Source: Novosphingobium sp. PhB165 (GTDB lineage Bacteria > Pseudomonadota > Alphaproteobacteria > Sphingomonadales > Sphingomonadaceae). Taken from it: a DNA stretch of 64,000 bases. This document shows positions 53,101 through 60,673 of the stretch, in pieces. Every line of letters begins with the position of its first letter. Within the stretch, counting starts at the first letter, position 1. The notes beneath the pieces are model-generated. The model was given only the letters and a program-made list of their open reading frames with translations. It was not told the DNA's origin and did not search any database. The stretch covers positions 312,071 through 376,070 of the forward strand of contig NZ_SLVB01000006.1 in the NCBI RefSeq assembly GCF_004341845.1. The letters run 5' to 3'. The position numbers were made by a program, and so were the translations under genes.

Positions 53101-55597
53101 CAGCCGCTGCGCTGTCCGCCGCGCTGGCGGTAGAGCCGTAAGTCTCGATCAGCTCGTTGATGTTGTCGGCGCTGGTATGGACGGTGCTTACGAAATCCGC
53201 GGCGAGTTGCGCGGTCGCGATCTCGCCGGAAATATCGGCGCCATCCACGCCCGTCTTCCAGGCGCCGTCGGTGAAGGTGTAGAGCTTGCCACCGAAGTAG
53301 ACGGCACGGCCTTCGAAGTTGTCCGTCGTCGGCAAGTCTGAGACGATTTCGTATCCGGCTTTGACGCGCGACAGCGTGAAGACCTGGTCGAAAATCAGCC
53401 CCGCGTAATCATCCGATCCGGTCGCACGCATGGCGAGCGTTGCGGTATCCTCTACCAGCCCACCTGTAACGGAATAGGTGTTGCCGCTGAGCGTGGCTGT
53501 AAGAACATTCGGGTTGTCGACCAGCTCGATCGTGAATTGGGAGCTGACGTCAGTCGTCCCGCGCATCACGCGGAATTGCCCCGTCGCGGTCGAGTAGTCG
53601 ATGACGTTGCCGTTGGCATAGGCGAACAGGTTTACGGCCGGCACCGTGAGGTAGGCAGTTACCTTCGCTGTCACGCTCAGATCGTCGACTTTGCTTTCGA
53701 TCGTCGTGATCTTGCCGGTGCCGGTGGCGACGTTGGAGAAGATCGTAAAATCGCCGGTGATCGTACCCACCCGATAGCCGATCCGAACATCGTACCGCGT
53801 CTCGCTCTCCAACGGCGAGATGACGTGCAGCACGGGATCGACAGTCGAAAGGATAGCGGAGTTCGTCCAAGCGTCTGCATTGTGCAGGCGGTAGTCGATG
53901 ACCACCGCATCCGCCGAAGGCATCTGGCTTACGCCGGAGACCATCAGGGCCGGGAAGCCTTCGCCTGAGGTCGTGCCGGTCACAGCCCATTCCGTCTCAG
54001 CGGGCGCCGGTGGCTTCAGGGCTGCAGCGGAGAGCGAGAAAGGCGACGGCGGTGTTGTGGACTGGCCGAGGGCGAACGCGTGCTTCGAGTAGGTCTCAGT
54101 GACCGCCGCAAAGGAGACCTTGCCCGTGGACGGATCGATCGCGCGCTTCGTGATCAGGACAGGCTGGTTATCGAGACCTTCCTCGGGAACGTCGAGATAG
54201 ACCACGTCGCCAGTCTTGAGACCGATCCATTCCGGACCGGTCGTGAAGGTGAACGGCCCGGCCTCACGGCTGTTGACGATGTCATAGGCGGCCAGCTGTC
54301 CGGGCTGCTTTGCCTGGTCGCCGGAGAACACCTGCACCAATGGATAGTCGATTTCCTTGGTGCGCTGGCCCTTGTCTGCGGTGACATACTCGTCGACGGT
54401 GATGGCGGTGCCGGAAATGACCGACCAGTCGCTGGCTTCGTCGACGTAGCGTGGAATGACCGTGTTGAAGCGATCACGCCGGCTCTTTGTCATGGCCAGC
54501 GAAAGGCCGTCCAACAGGTGACGGCTCTCGATCGTCGCGATAGCTGTGCGCGGGGTGTTGACGCGGCAGCCGATCATCGCGCCGGTTTGCGTCGGCATTG
54601 CGCCGCCGGCCTGAAGGATCCGCTTCAGCGTGTCCCATTTGCTGTCCGTGGTCCATTCAACGCCGCCCATTTTCCAGGCGTTGGCGTCGCAGATGTTGGC
54701 GCATTCGACGAACTCGACAACACGGATGGTAGAAACGGGCGCGCCGATGCCGCATGTCCGCTTACCGTTTTCCCAGCGGCCGAGCGCCCAGGTGAGCGCA
54801 TGAAGGCCGGGATTGTCCGACCACTCGTAAGTGCTCTCGTTCAGCGCGCGGTGCGATCCGGACCCACCAGGATAGGTGCTGTCCTTTCGTGGATCGTAGA
54901 CCTTAACCCACTTGCCGATCCACGCGGGCTCCGGGGCGCCGGCCCCGAACATGTCGCCTTCTTTGTTGTAGCGCAGGCACCACATGGCATGGGTAATGCC
55001 GGACAGTTTATGGGCGCTGGTCCATCCGGGTGCAGTTCCACCGCCGAGGGAGAGGGCAAGGGCGCTGGCTTGCGGGCTGTCACCCAGATGTACCTTCTGC
55101 GCCATGTAGTCGTAGTAGGTACCGACGGCATTGCCCGTGGTGGCACTGAACGTGATGGCTTCGTTATCGGCCGTGAACTGCTCGATTCCACCAATCTGGC
55201 CGCCGATGCTGAGCAGAGCGCCGAACCAGAGCAGGTCGTTGAACTTTGTGTATCCCGGGCGCTCACTGGTCGCGGCGAAGATCCGCAGGCCCGACATGCG
55301 CGTTCGACCCATAGCGTAGGGAAGGCCGCTCTGCGGATTCGTGGTGAATTTGGTGGGGTCGCCCTGAGCCGAGATGCCCGGCGCCATCTTGGCGGCAGCG
55401 AAACTCAGTGCGGCGGCCGCCAGACCTGCGAAGGCGCCTATGGTCGTAATCGTCCCTACCGAGATCCCGGCTACTACGCCCGTCGTACCCATCGCAGCCG
55501 CGCCGAGGACACCAGCACCGGCAAGCGCGCCAACCCCAGTGGCGACGAGTGCCACGGCACCCACCACCAGCGCGGCCGTTTTCAGAGCCTTGGCCAT
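47183..55597 (-). CDS. Giant modular tail tip/fibre protein (2,804 aa)
   Basis: The host-recognition protein of the tail. Residues 1-75 are hydrophobic (MAKALKTAALVVGAVALVATG). Residues about 85-530 form a tip domain with a lambda J-like place in the operon. A fibronectin-III-like region lies near 530-620. Residues about 821-1112 are an Ala/Thr/Ser heptad-like repeat block (AATAKTGADTAATNAATAKT), probably a trimeric coiled stalk. Then at least six beta-sandwich modules of about 150 residues (starting near 1113, 1339, 1539, 1726, 1928, 2200 and 2370) alternate with short Ala-rich linkers. The end has IVDGTITTQKLLVG-type J-protein repeats. Start ATG 55597 overlaps the previous stop (TAATG). Confidence 0.88.
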   Translation of the reverse strand: MAKALKTAALVVGAVALVATGVGALAGAGVLGAAAMGTTGVVAGISVGTITTIGAFAGLAAAALSFAAAKMAPGISAQGDPTKFTTNPQSGLPYAMGRTRMSGLRIFAATSERPGYTKFNDLLWFGALLSIGGQIGGIEQFTADNEAITFSATTGNAVGTYYDYMAQKVHLGDSPQASALALSLGGGTAPGWTSAHKLSGITHAMWCLRYNKEGDMFGAGAPEPAWIGKWVKVYDPRKDSTYPGGSGSHRALNESTYEWSDNPGLHALTWALGRWENGKRTCGIGAPVSTIRVVEFVECANICDANAWKMGGVEWTTDSKWDTLKRILQAGGAMPTQTGAMIGCRVNTPRTAIATIESRHLLDGLSLAMTKSRRDRFNTVIPRYVDEASDWSVISGTAITVDEYVTADKGQRTKEIDYPLVQVFSGDQAKQPGQLAAYDIVNSREAGPFTFTTGPEWIGLKTGDVVYLDVPEEGLDNQPVLITKRAIDPSTGKVSFAAVTETYSKHAFALGQSTTPPSPFSLSAAALKPPAPAETEWAVTGTTSGEGFPALMVSGVSQMPSADAVVIDYRLHNADAWTNSAILSTVDPVLHVISPLESETRYDVRIGYRVGTITGDFTIFSNVATGTGKITTIESKVDDLSVTAKVTAYLTVPAVNLFAYANGNVIDYSTATGQFRVMRGTTDVSSQFTIELVDNPNVLTATLSGNTYSVTGGLVEDTATLAMRATGSDDYAGLIFDQVFTLSRVKAGYEIVSDLPTTDNFEGRAVYFGGKLYTFTDGAWKTGVDGADISGEIATAQLAADFVSTVHTSADNINELIETYGSTASAADSAAAADASKTAASNYATAAGAAKDASQAAQTLADASKAAAATSATAAATAKTGADTAATNAATAKTQAETAAANAKTSETNAASSAGAASTSAGQASTSATNAGTSASQASGYATTASTAATNAGNSATAASTAATTATTKASDAATSATTASTAATTASTKAGDAQTYANNAASSATSASGSATTATTQAGVATTQAGNAGSSASAAAASAATATTKASDASTSATTATNQATIATTKAGDASTYANNAATSATGAAGSATTATTQAGVAATQASYAQNYAQQNLLSKGTFDDNSVGQWLNATVTADAGPTGMGHTKVLLQGNGNDVRDGAYRSGNWSSRKIRCRGWVKNPNGAANVGVGILGTSSTDGSSLNTKLTITTTTGWTPFDVTISTPGNFATAAPFVRSDTPYGVMWSDLIWTDITESYAADASATAAATSASTASTKATDAGNSATAAAASATTATTQAGNAQTYANNASTSATGAAGSATTATTQAGVAASSAAAASKSAATTIPSTFENSGEFFDFEGLPASGVTWSTTDGGATVSTGASTNYALLRTKNGLPIIPGHRYRATAKVRNGTADATHRPFVRLAGFDSSNARTAYTSVYSSGGTTWQTIVAEIDASAVAGTIVTIKAEVALGYPAGVANNSQCCQLLLEDITAAYNANASANAAATSATTASTQSTAAGASATAASASALTASTQAAAAQQMTSGNLIGQPVLTSNSVGLWSSASVVAGDSPPSPARSYVLSNTSFNMYYGTEYAGSFNGRTFKVSGWVKVPSTSGSGGIGFGFFGTKNTGGTITNPSSYVTVGAWVADTWSFVTGVLTVPAGTFDTARPFVRSNSPFGVLWTDLVIEDITDAVNAGNVVAGTFPERMTIADDAYNFVNAVTAQAAPAAVARIDPAQVVAAAGYGLVYQGLPISASLTYVDFGPRALLPATPGKIYKVEAEAQCTVFASGDVPQLSLQIRKFDGSYASNAGVTYANQTVADTATVYKLTGYFSDVAIAAANGQPAVVAWGNDSTGAAPVWLRPYLRHQRASGSVVGSQVQFRRITITDVTSSYAAATNASVATTQAASATASAASATTSATVAATVAVGGLNTNPSFNDWPTSGLPTGWANWAGTAPTKQATGRNSAYYAQFVATAANTGLQQIYPAGTGLAKISEGYYVIEADVELVSGDFSAAGVLFRGNDASNAVTDDLTMKFSDFVPSPVVGKVYPIRKMVRITNTATVKASLFLMANWSSMGTLTAKTINVYRCSVRPASDAEISTGQIATLSASVTTQAGAITTLQGKTSAYWQTVAGAGTSTAVIAAKTDGTTAIVSLAGSKIQLANTDGSAYYDALVIENGNATLAGKLRAGAVQAQNMAVTNKGLNLDPTFLGGATMWAGWLSRSPASTANAWPCTYGASFGARDNVWNGRITCKAGEQYKISGWTWIDTGNTPTGGVGFCFYWYDVTGAVITGQVAANNTVAGWKYQTATVTVPAGATSFTYGFWVDRGKSDGTQNVVGSTFCGDMELEKLADASLIVDGTITTQKLLVGTTGSNLVTNGKALEGVGGWVTDEGSNNGQLVGGFGWGDAGRSGFWYTKPTTAATVSALNKAFPVVPGRTYSVRATVGGSAVTTNGLYMRMCYTATQPADGYVRVSSRAGFTELVAGNGPIVAGFTDYAMTWTCPAGMYWASFAIYNWANGPVQLFFSDVEITEQTGGTKIANGVITTDKLAVGAVTAANIAVTSLDAIAANVGTLTAGTIKNAGGTYSMDITNGRTVVQSGGYMKVTGAPFGSSNQFIEWYGPYQSNLSACNEANAVQYLRTDGQAYFGGAITTGSFRNSITGTTNMDPSSETILGPFSTNGGTKTVAVSAVFNMSRSFSSGPTMTTTTTPTFRVTLYRSRDGTNWTQLAQNTYNGSYSFTPAAGGDPGSLSMNIAGNFTFTDNGATGTTACYYRVLIDNRAFPTYTGTGNGAGSNTQRATIISTEG

Positions 55598-56016
55598 TAC
55601 AGGATACTCCAGGCGCGTAGGATGTTCTTCGGCGTCATGGTCACGAGGCCGGGATGATTCTCATGGAATCCGAACAGGTTGCCGTTGCCTGCGTACAGAC
55701 AGATGGTGCCGATAGGGCTGTCTCCCTCGATCTCGGCAATATCGCCCAGCATCAGGTAGGCGGGGGGAATCGGGCAAAGGCCGATCCCATCCGCCATCTC
55801 GGCGAGGGTGGAATAACCTAGGCGCTTCAGCGCGCGCGCGGCGCCCAGAGGCGACGAATAGCGCCCGGCTTTCGAAAGCGACAGCTTGAGGCCGATTTGC
55901 CGGAGATGGAATGCTGCAACCTTCGCGCAATCGACCTTGCCCCATTCAAATGGCAGCTGGCGATAGCGGGACATGGTGGCCTCGATCGCTGCGTGGCGTT
56001 TTTCGAGCGGGGTCAT
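55597..56016 (-). CDS. NlpC/P60-like tail assembly protein (DUF6950 type)
   Basis: A 139-residue protein with Cys in WGKVDCAKVAAFHLRQ near residue 32 and His in FGFHENHPG near 120. Between them lie GLCPIPPAYLMLGDIAEIEGD and GTICLYAGNGNLFGF. The Cys-His order is that of the NlpC/P60 peptidase-like DUF6950 proteins found just before the tip gene in many siphophages. It may trim peptidoglycan or only help assembly. ATG 56016 overlaps the previous stop (TGATG); the earlier ATG is rejected for that reason. Confidence 0.8.
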   Translation of the reverse strand: MTPLEKRHAAIEATMSRYRQLPFEWGKVDCAKVAAFHLRQIGLKLSLSKAGRYSSPLGAARALKRLGYSTLAEMADGIGLCPIPPAYLMLGDIAEIEGDSPIGTICLYAGNGNLFGFHENHPGLVTMTPKNILRAWSIL

Positions 56017-56654
56017 CAGAATACCGCCCTGGCTGCGGTCTGGAGCGTCCATACGGGGGCGCTCTTCGCGGTCGCGCTGCTCTTTGGCGGCTTGGTCCCC
56101 CAATAGAGATTGAGATCGGTGCCGGTCATGAAGTCGAGCCCCAGTTCGCCCGGCCAGATGGACTGGTGCCAGCCGTTTGTGGCGCGCTGGCCTTCTTCCA
56201 CCTCGAACAGTCGCTCGAAGACGCTGACGATCGTGAAGGACAGCGTCCGCGCGCCGGTGCCGTCGGTCCCGACAGTCGGCACGTCAATCTCCCCAAGGAA
56301 CAGGATTTCCGGAGTGCCGATGGCCATGCCGGTGAGGGGGTCGGCGGCGCCGACCATCAAGGTCGCCGTGCAGCCTTGCATGCTGGGGTTGGCCAGGACC
56401 GCGGTCGCGCTCAGACTTGGAGGATATAGCGTGACGGTGATCTCGGGCGCGTCATCGCCGTCTTCCTCCGACAGCTCAGAGATATCGGACAGCGTGCCGA
56501 ACGTCGGATCCTGACCTGTGTAGGTCTCGCCAGCAATCACGATGCTCGCCGATCCGTCTAGAAGGCACAAGTTGTAATCGGGGAGTTCGATCTTGAGCGC
56601 GCCGAACAGTAGTACGGTTGGCTGCGCGAGCGCATTTTTAAGGGCTGCGTCCAC
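56016..56654 (-). CDS. Distal tail protein, hypothetical
   Basis: A 212-residue beta-rich tail protein. LLFGALKIELPDYNLCLLDGSASIVIAGETYTGQDPTFGTL opens it, LVGAADPLTGMAIGTPEILFLGEIDVPTVG lies in the middle, and NGWHQSIWPGELGLDFMTGTDLNLYWG near the end. It lies between the tape-measure side and the tip protein, as do the gpL/gpM-type proteins. I chose GTG 56654 (after GAGG) because an ATG start at 56699 would lie upstream of a strong terminator. Function inferred from order only. Confidence 0.75.
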   Translation of the reverse strand: MDAALKNALAQPTVLLFGALKIELPDYNLCLLDGSASIVIAGETYTGQDPTFGTLSDISELSEEDGDDAPEITVTLYPPSLSATAVLANPSMQGCTATLMVGAADPLTGMAIGTPEILFLGEIDVPTVGTDGTGARTLSFTIVSVFERLFEVEEGQRATNGWHQSIWPGELGLDFMTGTDLNLYWGTKPPKSSATAKSAPVWTLQTAARAVF

Positions 56655-56663
56655 GGTGACCTC

Positions 56664-56691
56664 AAAAAAAAGGGCCGCCCGAGGGCAGCCC
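56664..56691 (-). terminator. Strong Rho-independent terminator inside the late operon
   Basis: On the minus strand GGGCTGCC, loop CTCG, GGCGGCCC, then eight T. It stands 27 bases past the stop of the membrane-protein gene at 56718 and just before the tail gene at 56654, so late transcription must read through it. Confidence 0.85.
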
Positions 56692-56717
56692 ATGTACAAG
56701 TTAATTGTCGGTCGAGG

Positions 56718-57239
56718 CTAGGCAGGCAGTACGCCAGCCAGCGCCAGGCCGGCACCCGCGATAAAGCACAACAACGATGTGCCGAGCGAACCAAGGCCGC
56801 CGTAAAGATAGAAATTGCCCCGCCGGTTAAGCGCAGCTTCCTTCGCGACTTCGCGATCGACTATGCCAGTATTGAGGCTTCGTTGATGCCGCCACATTTC
56901 GAGCGCGGTCTGGATGTAATAGGTGTGCTGGCTGAAAAACGCGAAAAGGTGCGCAAGAAGGACGAGGGCTACTCCGAAGGCAAACACTGCGAATGCCCCC
57001 CACAGCAGCGGCGTGTCCAACTTCAGCGCGGATTCTGCCTTTCCAACGGTGTTGCCGATGAACGTGAAGAGCGCGATCAGCGCGCCACCATTTGCCAGCA
57101 TCATTGCTGCCAGGCCCTTTTCTGCGAAGGTCATTTGGTAGCGCAGGCGTTCGCGGATCTCTTCGCGAGCAAATTGCAGATCAAATTCGGCTTCAGCGCG
57201 CTGGGCGGTAGTCATTTCGGTGTTCATTACGTCGGGCAT
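56718..57239 (-). CDS. Membrane-protein moron inside the tail operon
   Basis: A 173-residue protein unlike tail proteins. A charged helical start (MTTAQRAEAEFDLQFAREEIRERLRYQ) is followed by four membrane segments: about 45-65 (MMLANGGALIALFTFIGN), 75-103 (LLWGAFAVFAFGVALVLLAHLFAFF), and two near the C-terminus at about 145-170. ATG 57239 has AAGGAG in the end of the previous gene, one base away. A terminator follows directly. This is how morons sit in lambdoid late operons; superinfection exclusion or a holin-like effect are possible roles, unproven. Confidence 0.75.
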   Translation of the reverse strand: MPDVMNTEMTTAQRAEAEFDLQFAREEIRERLRYQMTFAEKGLAAMMLANGGALIALFTFIGNTVGKAESALKLDTPLLWGAFAVFAFGVALVLLAHLFAFFSQHTYYIQTALEMWRHQRSLNTGIVDREVAKEAALNRRGNFYLYGGLGSLGTSLLCFIAGAGLALAGVLPA

Positions 57240-57240
57240 A

Positions 57241-57843
57241 TCACGCTCCTTCGGAAATCTTGAAGTTGAATGCGCGCATGCAGTCGACTGAAATTTGCCA
57301 GCTTAACTCGTCGCCGGGATTCACGAGGCCCTCAATCATGGGCTTCTTGATCTCGACCACATCGCCCGCCGACAGCGGAGTGCGAAGCATGGGCCAGATC
57401 GTCGCCAGTACAGCGCCGCCCGCGCCCGCAACGAAGTCTGCGGCGAACATGTAGACGTAGCGGCGCCCGGCGTGGATGATGGAAGCGAACTGGCCTTCCT
57501 TTATTACATACCCTGCGCGGAGACCTGACAGCGGCAGGCTGGACCCGCTGTTGACCGCGGCTGACACGACAGGTGCGCCGGGATCGCCGGGGTCGAAGCC
57601 GGGCTGCCAGAACTCCATCAACAACCGATCTTCGCGGGCGCGAAGCAAGCGGCTTTGGATCTTGAGGGCATCATCCTGGGTGCGCTTGTTCGGCAACACA
57701 ACCGACATCGCGAACCGAGTGCCGGGTCGATTGATTCTCTGCTCCGGACCGCCGAGGAAAGGCGTCAGCACGGTGCCGAAATCACGCAATAGCACTGTCG
57801 CGTCGTTGGGGATTGCGGTGTCGGGTAGCGTAATGGCGGCCAA
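57241..57843 (-). CDS. Phage tail protein, distal part
   Basis: A 200-residue beta-rich protein following the tape measure. TVLLRDFGTVLTPFLGGPEQRINRPGTRFAMSVVLP opens it; GRRYVYMFAADFVAGAGGAVLATIWPML, then SAGDVVEIKKPMIEGLV and ELSWQISVDCMRAFNFKISE close it. Such 200-residue proteins form a baseplate-hub or distal tail ring next to the tip. The start is TTG 57843 with GGGAGATAAG upstream. No named domain is recognised. Confidence 0.75.
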   Translation of the reverse strand: MAAITLPDTAIPNDATVLLRDFGTVLTPFLGGPEQRINRPGTRFAMSVVLPNKRTQDDALKIQSRLLRAREDRLLMEFWQPGFDPGDPGAPVVSAAVNSGSSLPLSGLRAGYVIKEGQFASIIHAGRRYVYMFAADFVAGAGGAVLATIWPMLRTPLSAGDVVEIKKPMIEGLVNPGDELSWQISVDCMRAFNFKISEGA

Positions 57844-57846
57844 GAC

Positions 57847-60603
57847 TTATCTCCCGGGGATCTTGCGGCGGGCCGCGCGTGAAACGTCCGATCCAGCCGC
57901 GCTGCGCGCCTGAAGTCCGGATGCGACGGCCATTGGTGCGGCGACTTTGCCCGCAACGCCGCTCACCTCGCCCCAGAATGCGTCGGCGCCGGGGCCGTAG
58001 AAATTGTTCACTGTACCGCCTCCGCCGCCCAGCCCGGCGAGTTCGTGGTTAGGAATGACCTGGCTCGAAGATCCCGGCACTACGATTTCGGGGCCGCGCT
58101 CTCCGACCAAATAGGGAAGGCCGCCAATGATCGGGCCGCCCGTGGCCTTGGCTCCGGCGAGGCTGATATTCCCGAATGAAGTGAAGTCGTACCCCGCGGC
58201 TGCACTTGCCACGACCGAGTTGCTGCTGAGCGACGTCGTCCCGCCCAGGCCGCCGAACACATTGTCCAGCGCGCCCACGATAGCCTTCTGGATCTGGATC
58301 TTGATCAAGTCGGCAACGATTTGCTGTGCCACGTTTTTGAAAACGTTACCCAGCTTCTGGGTGCCCGCGACGGCGCCGGCGAGGCCATCGGTCAGGTTCT
58401 GGATTGCACCGACCTCAATGCCTTCCATGGCCGAATTCATGTCGGCCACGGAATCCTGTAACTGTGCCTTGTATGATTCCATTGGGCCAGCGGTCTGGCG
58501 TAGCGTCGAATTCCGCTGGAGCGCATAGTTGGCGTCGAGCTTGGTGAGGCCATCCTGCGCGATCTTCACTTGCTCGGCCGTAGCCTCGCCGAGTTTGCCG
58601 AGGTCGATCGTCTGCTGATATTTGAGCCGGGCTTCCTCGGTCTCGTAATCGAGGATCTGGAGCGCGATGCGGCGGCGTTCCGCGTTCGTTTTGGCCGCAT
58701 CCTCCTGCAACTGGAGCGACTGGACTTCATTGCTGAGCAGGCCGGACTGAAGCTCGGTCGACCGGTTGATCTGGTCGATCTGCTGCTGCCGATTGATCCG
58801 CGCGACTTTGGCGGCGGCGGCGCTGGCATTGAGTTCCTTGAGTTCCTCTGCCTGCGCGGCCGTGTACTTGCGCGTGTTGAGCGCAGTCTCGATCGATGCG
58901 TCCTCACGGTCCTTCTCGGTCTGGACCTGTTGCCGCTGGCTTTCGGCGATCGCGTCAGTATCGGTGAGGGACTGCTGCTGCGCATCCAGCAACTGCTGGC
59001 TGAGCCGGGCTTTTTCGTTCTCGTAGGCCTGCTGGTTGCGGGCGGCGGTATCGGCTTGAGCTTGAACTTTGGCTGCCGCCGCCGCCTGGCGCCGCTGCGC
59101 CTCCTCGGGCGAAGCGGTACCGGTCCACGCGACATGGAAATGGTCGCTATGGCCCTTGTCGCCGGGGCCGAAGAACTGCTCCACGCCGCCGGCATTGCGG
59201 CGAATGTTCACGCCGGCGTCTTCCAGCATCTGCCGCATCTGGGCCTTGCTGTATTGCCCCATGCCGCCGGAGGGCACGAAGTCGATCGCATTGCCCTTGT
59301 AATGGTCGCTGTTGGCCGTGTGCACGCCGCCGGTGGTCGACGTGATGCGCATGCCCATGCTCTGGAGCAGGGCTTTCATGCTGCCCATGCTATTGTCGGA
59401 GGCAGCACTGCCGGACGAGTTCGCCGCCCGTTTCGCCTTCTCCGCTATATCGACCTGCTTCTGCTCTTCAGTATTGAGCGTCGCCAGGCGTTGGCGAAGA
59501 GCGCCAACATCGGTGATAGTGGCTTTTGCCTGCTTGCGCAGTTCATCAAAGCCGCTGCGGATACGAGCGACAGGATCCGTGTCGATCTTCGCCAAAGCGT
59601 CCGCGACATCTGCCACAGCATTTCGTGCGGTTTCTCGGAGAACTCCAAGCTTTGCATCTTCGTCCGCAATGCGTGATTGCAGTGCCGACACCTCTACCGA
59701 CGCACCAGCACCTTCCTGTGCGTTGCGGGGGTTGTCCATCTCCGCGTACGCGGCATCGAGCATCGCCTTTGTCTTCTCGCGGATCGCGATGGCGGCCTTG
59801 ATGTCCTCAGCCGTCTTTGCTGCAGTCCTCCCCACGGCATCAAGCGTGGTCTGGTTCGCCTTCGACTGCTCGGCGTTGTATTCGCGCGCAGCAGCGATCA
59901 CCTCATCATAGCTGTGCCGAGACATGTCCAATTTATCGGCCAGTGTCTCGTGAGCTTTAGCCGCCTTTTCGGCCTCGTCCCCAGAGGACATCAGTGCAGG
60001 AATGAAATTTGCGAGGAGTGCTATGCCGGTTGTGATCGCAATGCCCCACGTGCCGCCCAAGATGCTCGCAAAGCCGCTGGCTTCCTTGCCGGCTTGGCCC
60101 ATGACCAAGGCGATATCTGGCAACTGCATGGCGAATGCTTGAATGGGGCCGGTACCAGCCATGATCTGCTGGCCCATCTGGGAGAATTGTGCTGCAACCA
60201 TGCGCGAGGAGCCACCGCTGCTCGTCAACGCCTTGTCTGCCTGCGCGGCGCCAGCCCCGATGCTCTTGTAGCCCTGAATCGCCGTGCGCAGGCTGGTGGT
60301 GAACTGATCTTGGCTGATGGCGCCGATGCGGAAAGCCTCTTTAAGGAGGTCCGCTTCCTTTCGGTAATTGGCGAGCGCCGCTTGCCCGGGGTTCAACTGC
60401 GCCTGAAGCTGTCCGACGCGACTGGCGAATGCGGTGATCGAAATTCCCATGCGGTTCGATGCGTCGACCACATCCTTGGCCTGCGCCCCGATCGACTGCG
60501 ACATCTTCTGGACGCTCGATTGCGCACGCTGGGTCGCGCGTTCGAACTGGGCCGAGTCCATGCCGAGTTGAATCAGCAGGGAGCCGAGCAGGGCTTCGGC
60601 CAT
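57847..60603 (-). CDS. Tape measure protein with embedded M15-like peptidase domain
   Basis: A 918-residue tail length protein. Residues 1-150 are helical (LIQLGMDSAQFERATQRAQSSVQKM). A hydrophobic helix lies near 183-207. Long coiled coils follow (260-400 and 500-700). Residues about 410-495 insert a D-Ala-D-Ala carboxypeptidase/M15 type domain: His434 and Asp441 (SDHYKGNAID) and His488/His490 (HSDHFHVAW) match the zinc-binding pattern HxxGxAxD...HxH. It would sit in the tail tube and open peptidoglycan during DNA entry. The C-terminus has GGLGGTTS and a Gly-rich end. Confidence 0.9.
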   Translation of the reverse strand: MAEALLGSLLIQLGMDSAQFERATQRAQSSVQKMSQSIGAQAKDVVDASNRMGISITAFASRVGQLQAQLNPGQAALANYRKEADLLKEAFRIGAISQDQFTTSLRTAIQGYKSIGAGAAQADKALTSSGGSSRMVAAQFSQMGQQIMAGTGPIQAFAMQLPDIALVMGQAGKEASGFASILGGTWGIAITTGIALLANFIPALMSSGDEAEKAAKAHETLADKLDMSRHSYDEVIAAAREYNAEQSKANQTTLDAVGRTAAKTAEDIKAAIAIREKTKAMLDAAYAEMDNPRNAQEGAGASVEVSALQSRIADEDAKLGVLRETARNAVADVADALAKIDTDPVARIRSGFDELRKQAKATITDVGALRQRLATLNTEEQKQVDIAEKAKRAANSSGSAASDNSMGSMKALLQSMGMRITSTTGGVHTANSDHYKGNAIDFVPSGGMGQYSKAQMRQMLEDAGVNIRRNAGGVEQFFGPGDKGHSDHFHVAWTGTASPEEAQRRQAAAAAKVQAQADTAARNQQAYENEKARLSQQLLDAQQQSLTDTDAIAESQRQQVQTEKDREDASIETALNTRKYTAAQAEELKELNASAAAAKVARINRQQQIDQINRSTELQSGLLSNEVQSLQLQEDAAKTNAERRRIALQILDYETEEARLKYQQTIDLGKLGEATAEQVKIAQDGLTKLDANYALQRNSTLRQTAGPMESYKAQLQDSVADMNSAMEGIEVGAIQNLTDGLAGAVAGTQKLGNVFKNVAQQIVADLIKIQIQKAIVGALDNVFGGLGGTTSLSSNSVVASAAAGYDFTSFGNISLAGAKATGGPIIGGLPYLVGERGPEIVVPGSSSQVIPNHELAGLGGGGGTVNNFYGPGADAFWGEVSGVAGKVAAPMAVASGLQARSAAGSDVSRAARRKIPGR

Positions 60604-60673
60604 GGTGTCACCTCATTGGGAAACTGCGGCACTGTGGGCCGTCGGTAGGGCGCCCGGCGCTATTCGAGCACGG

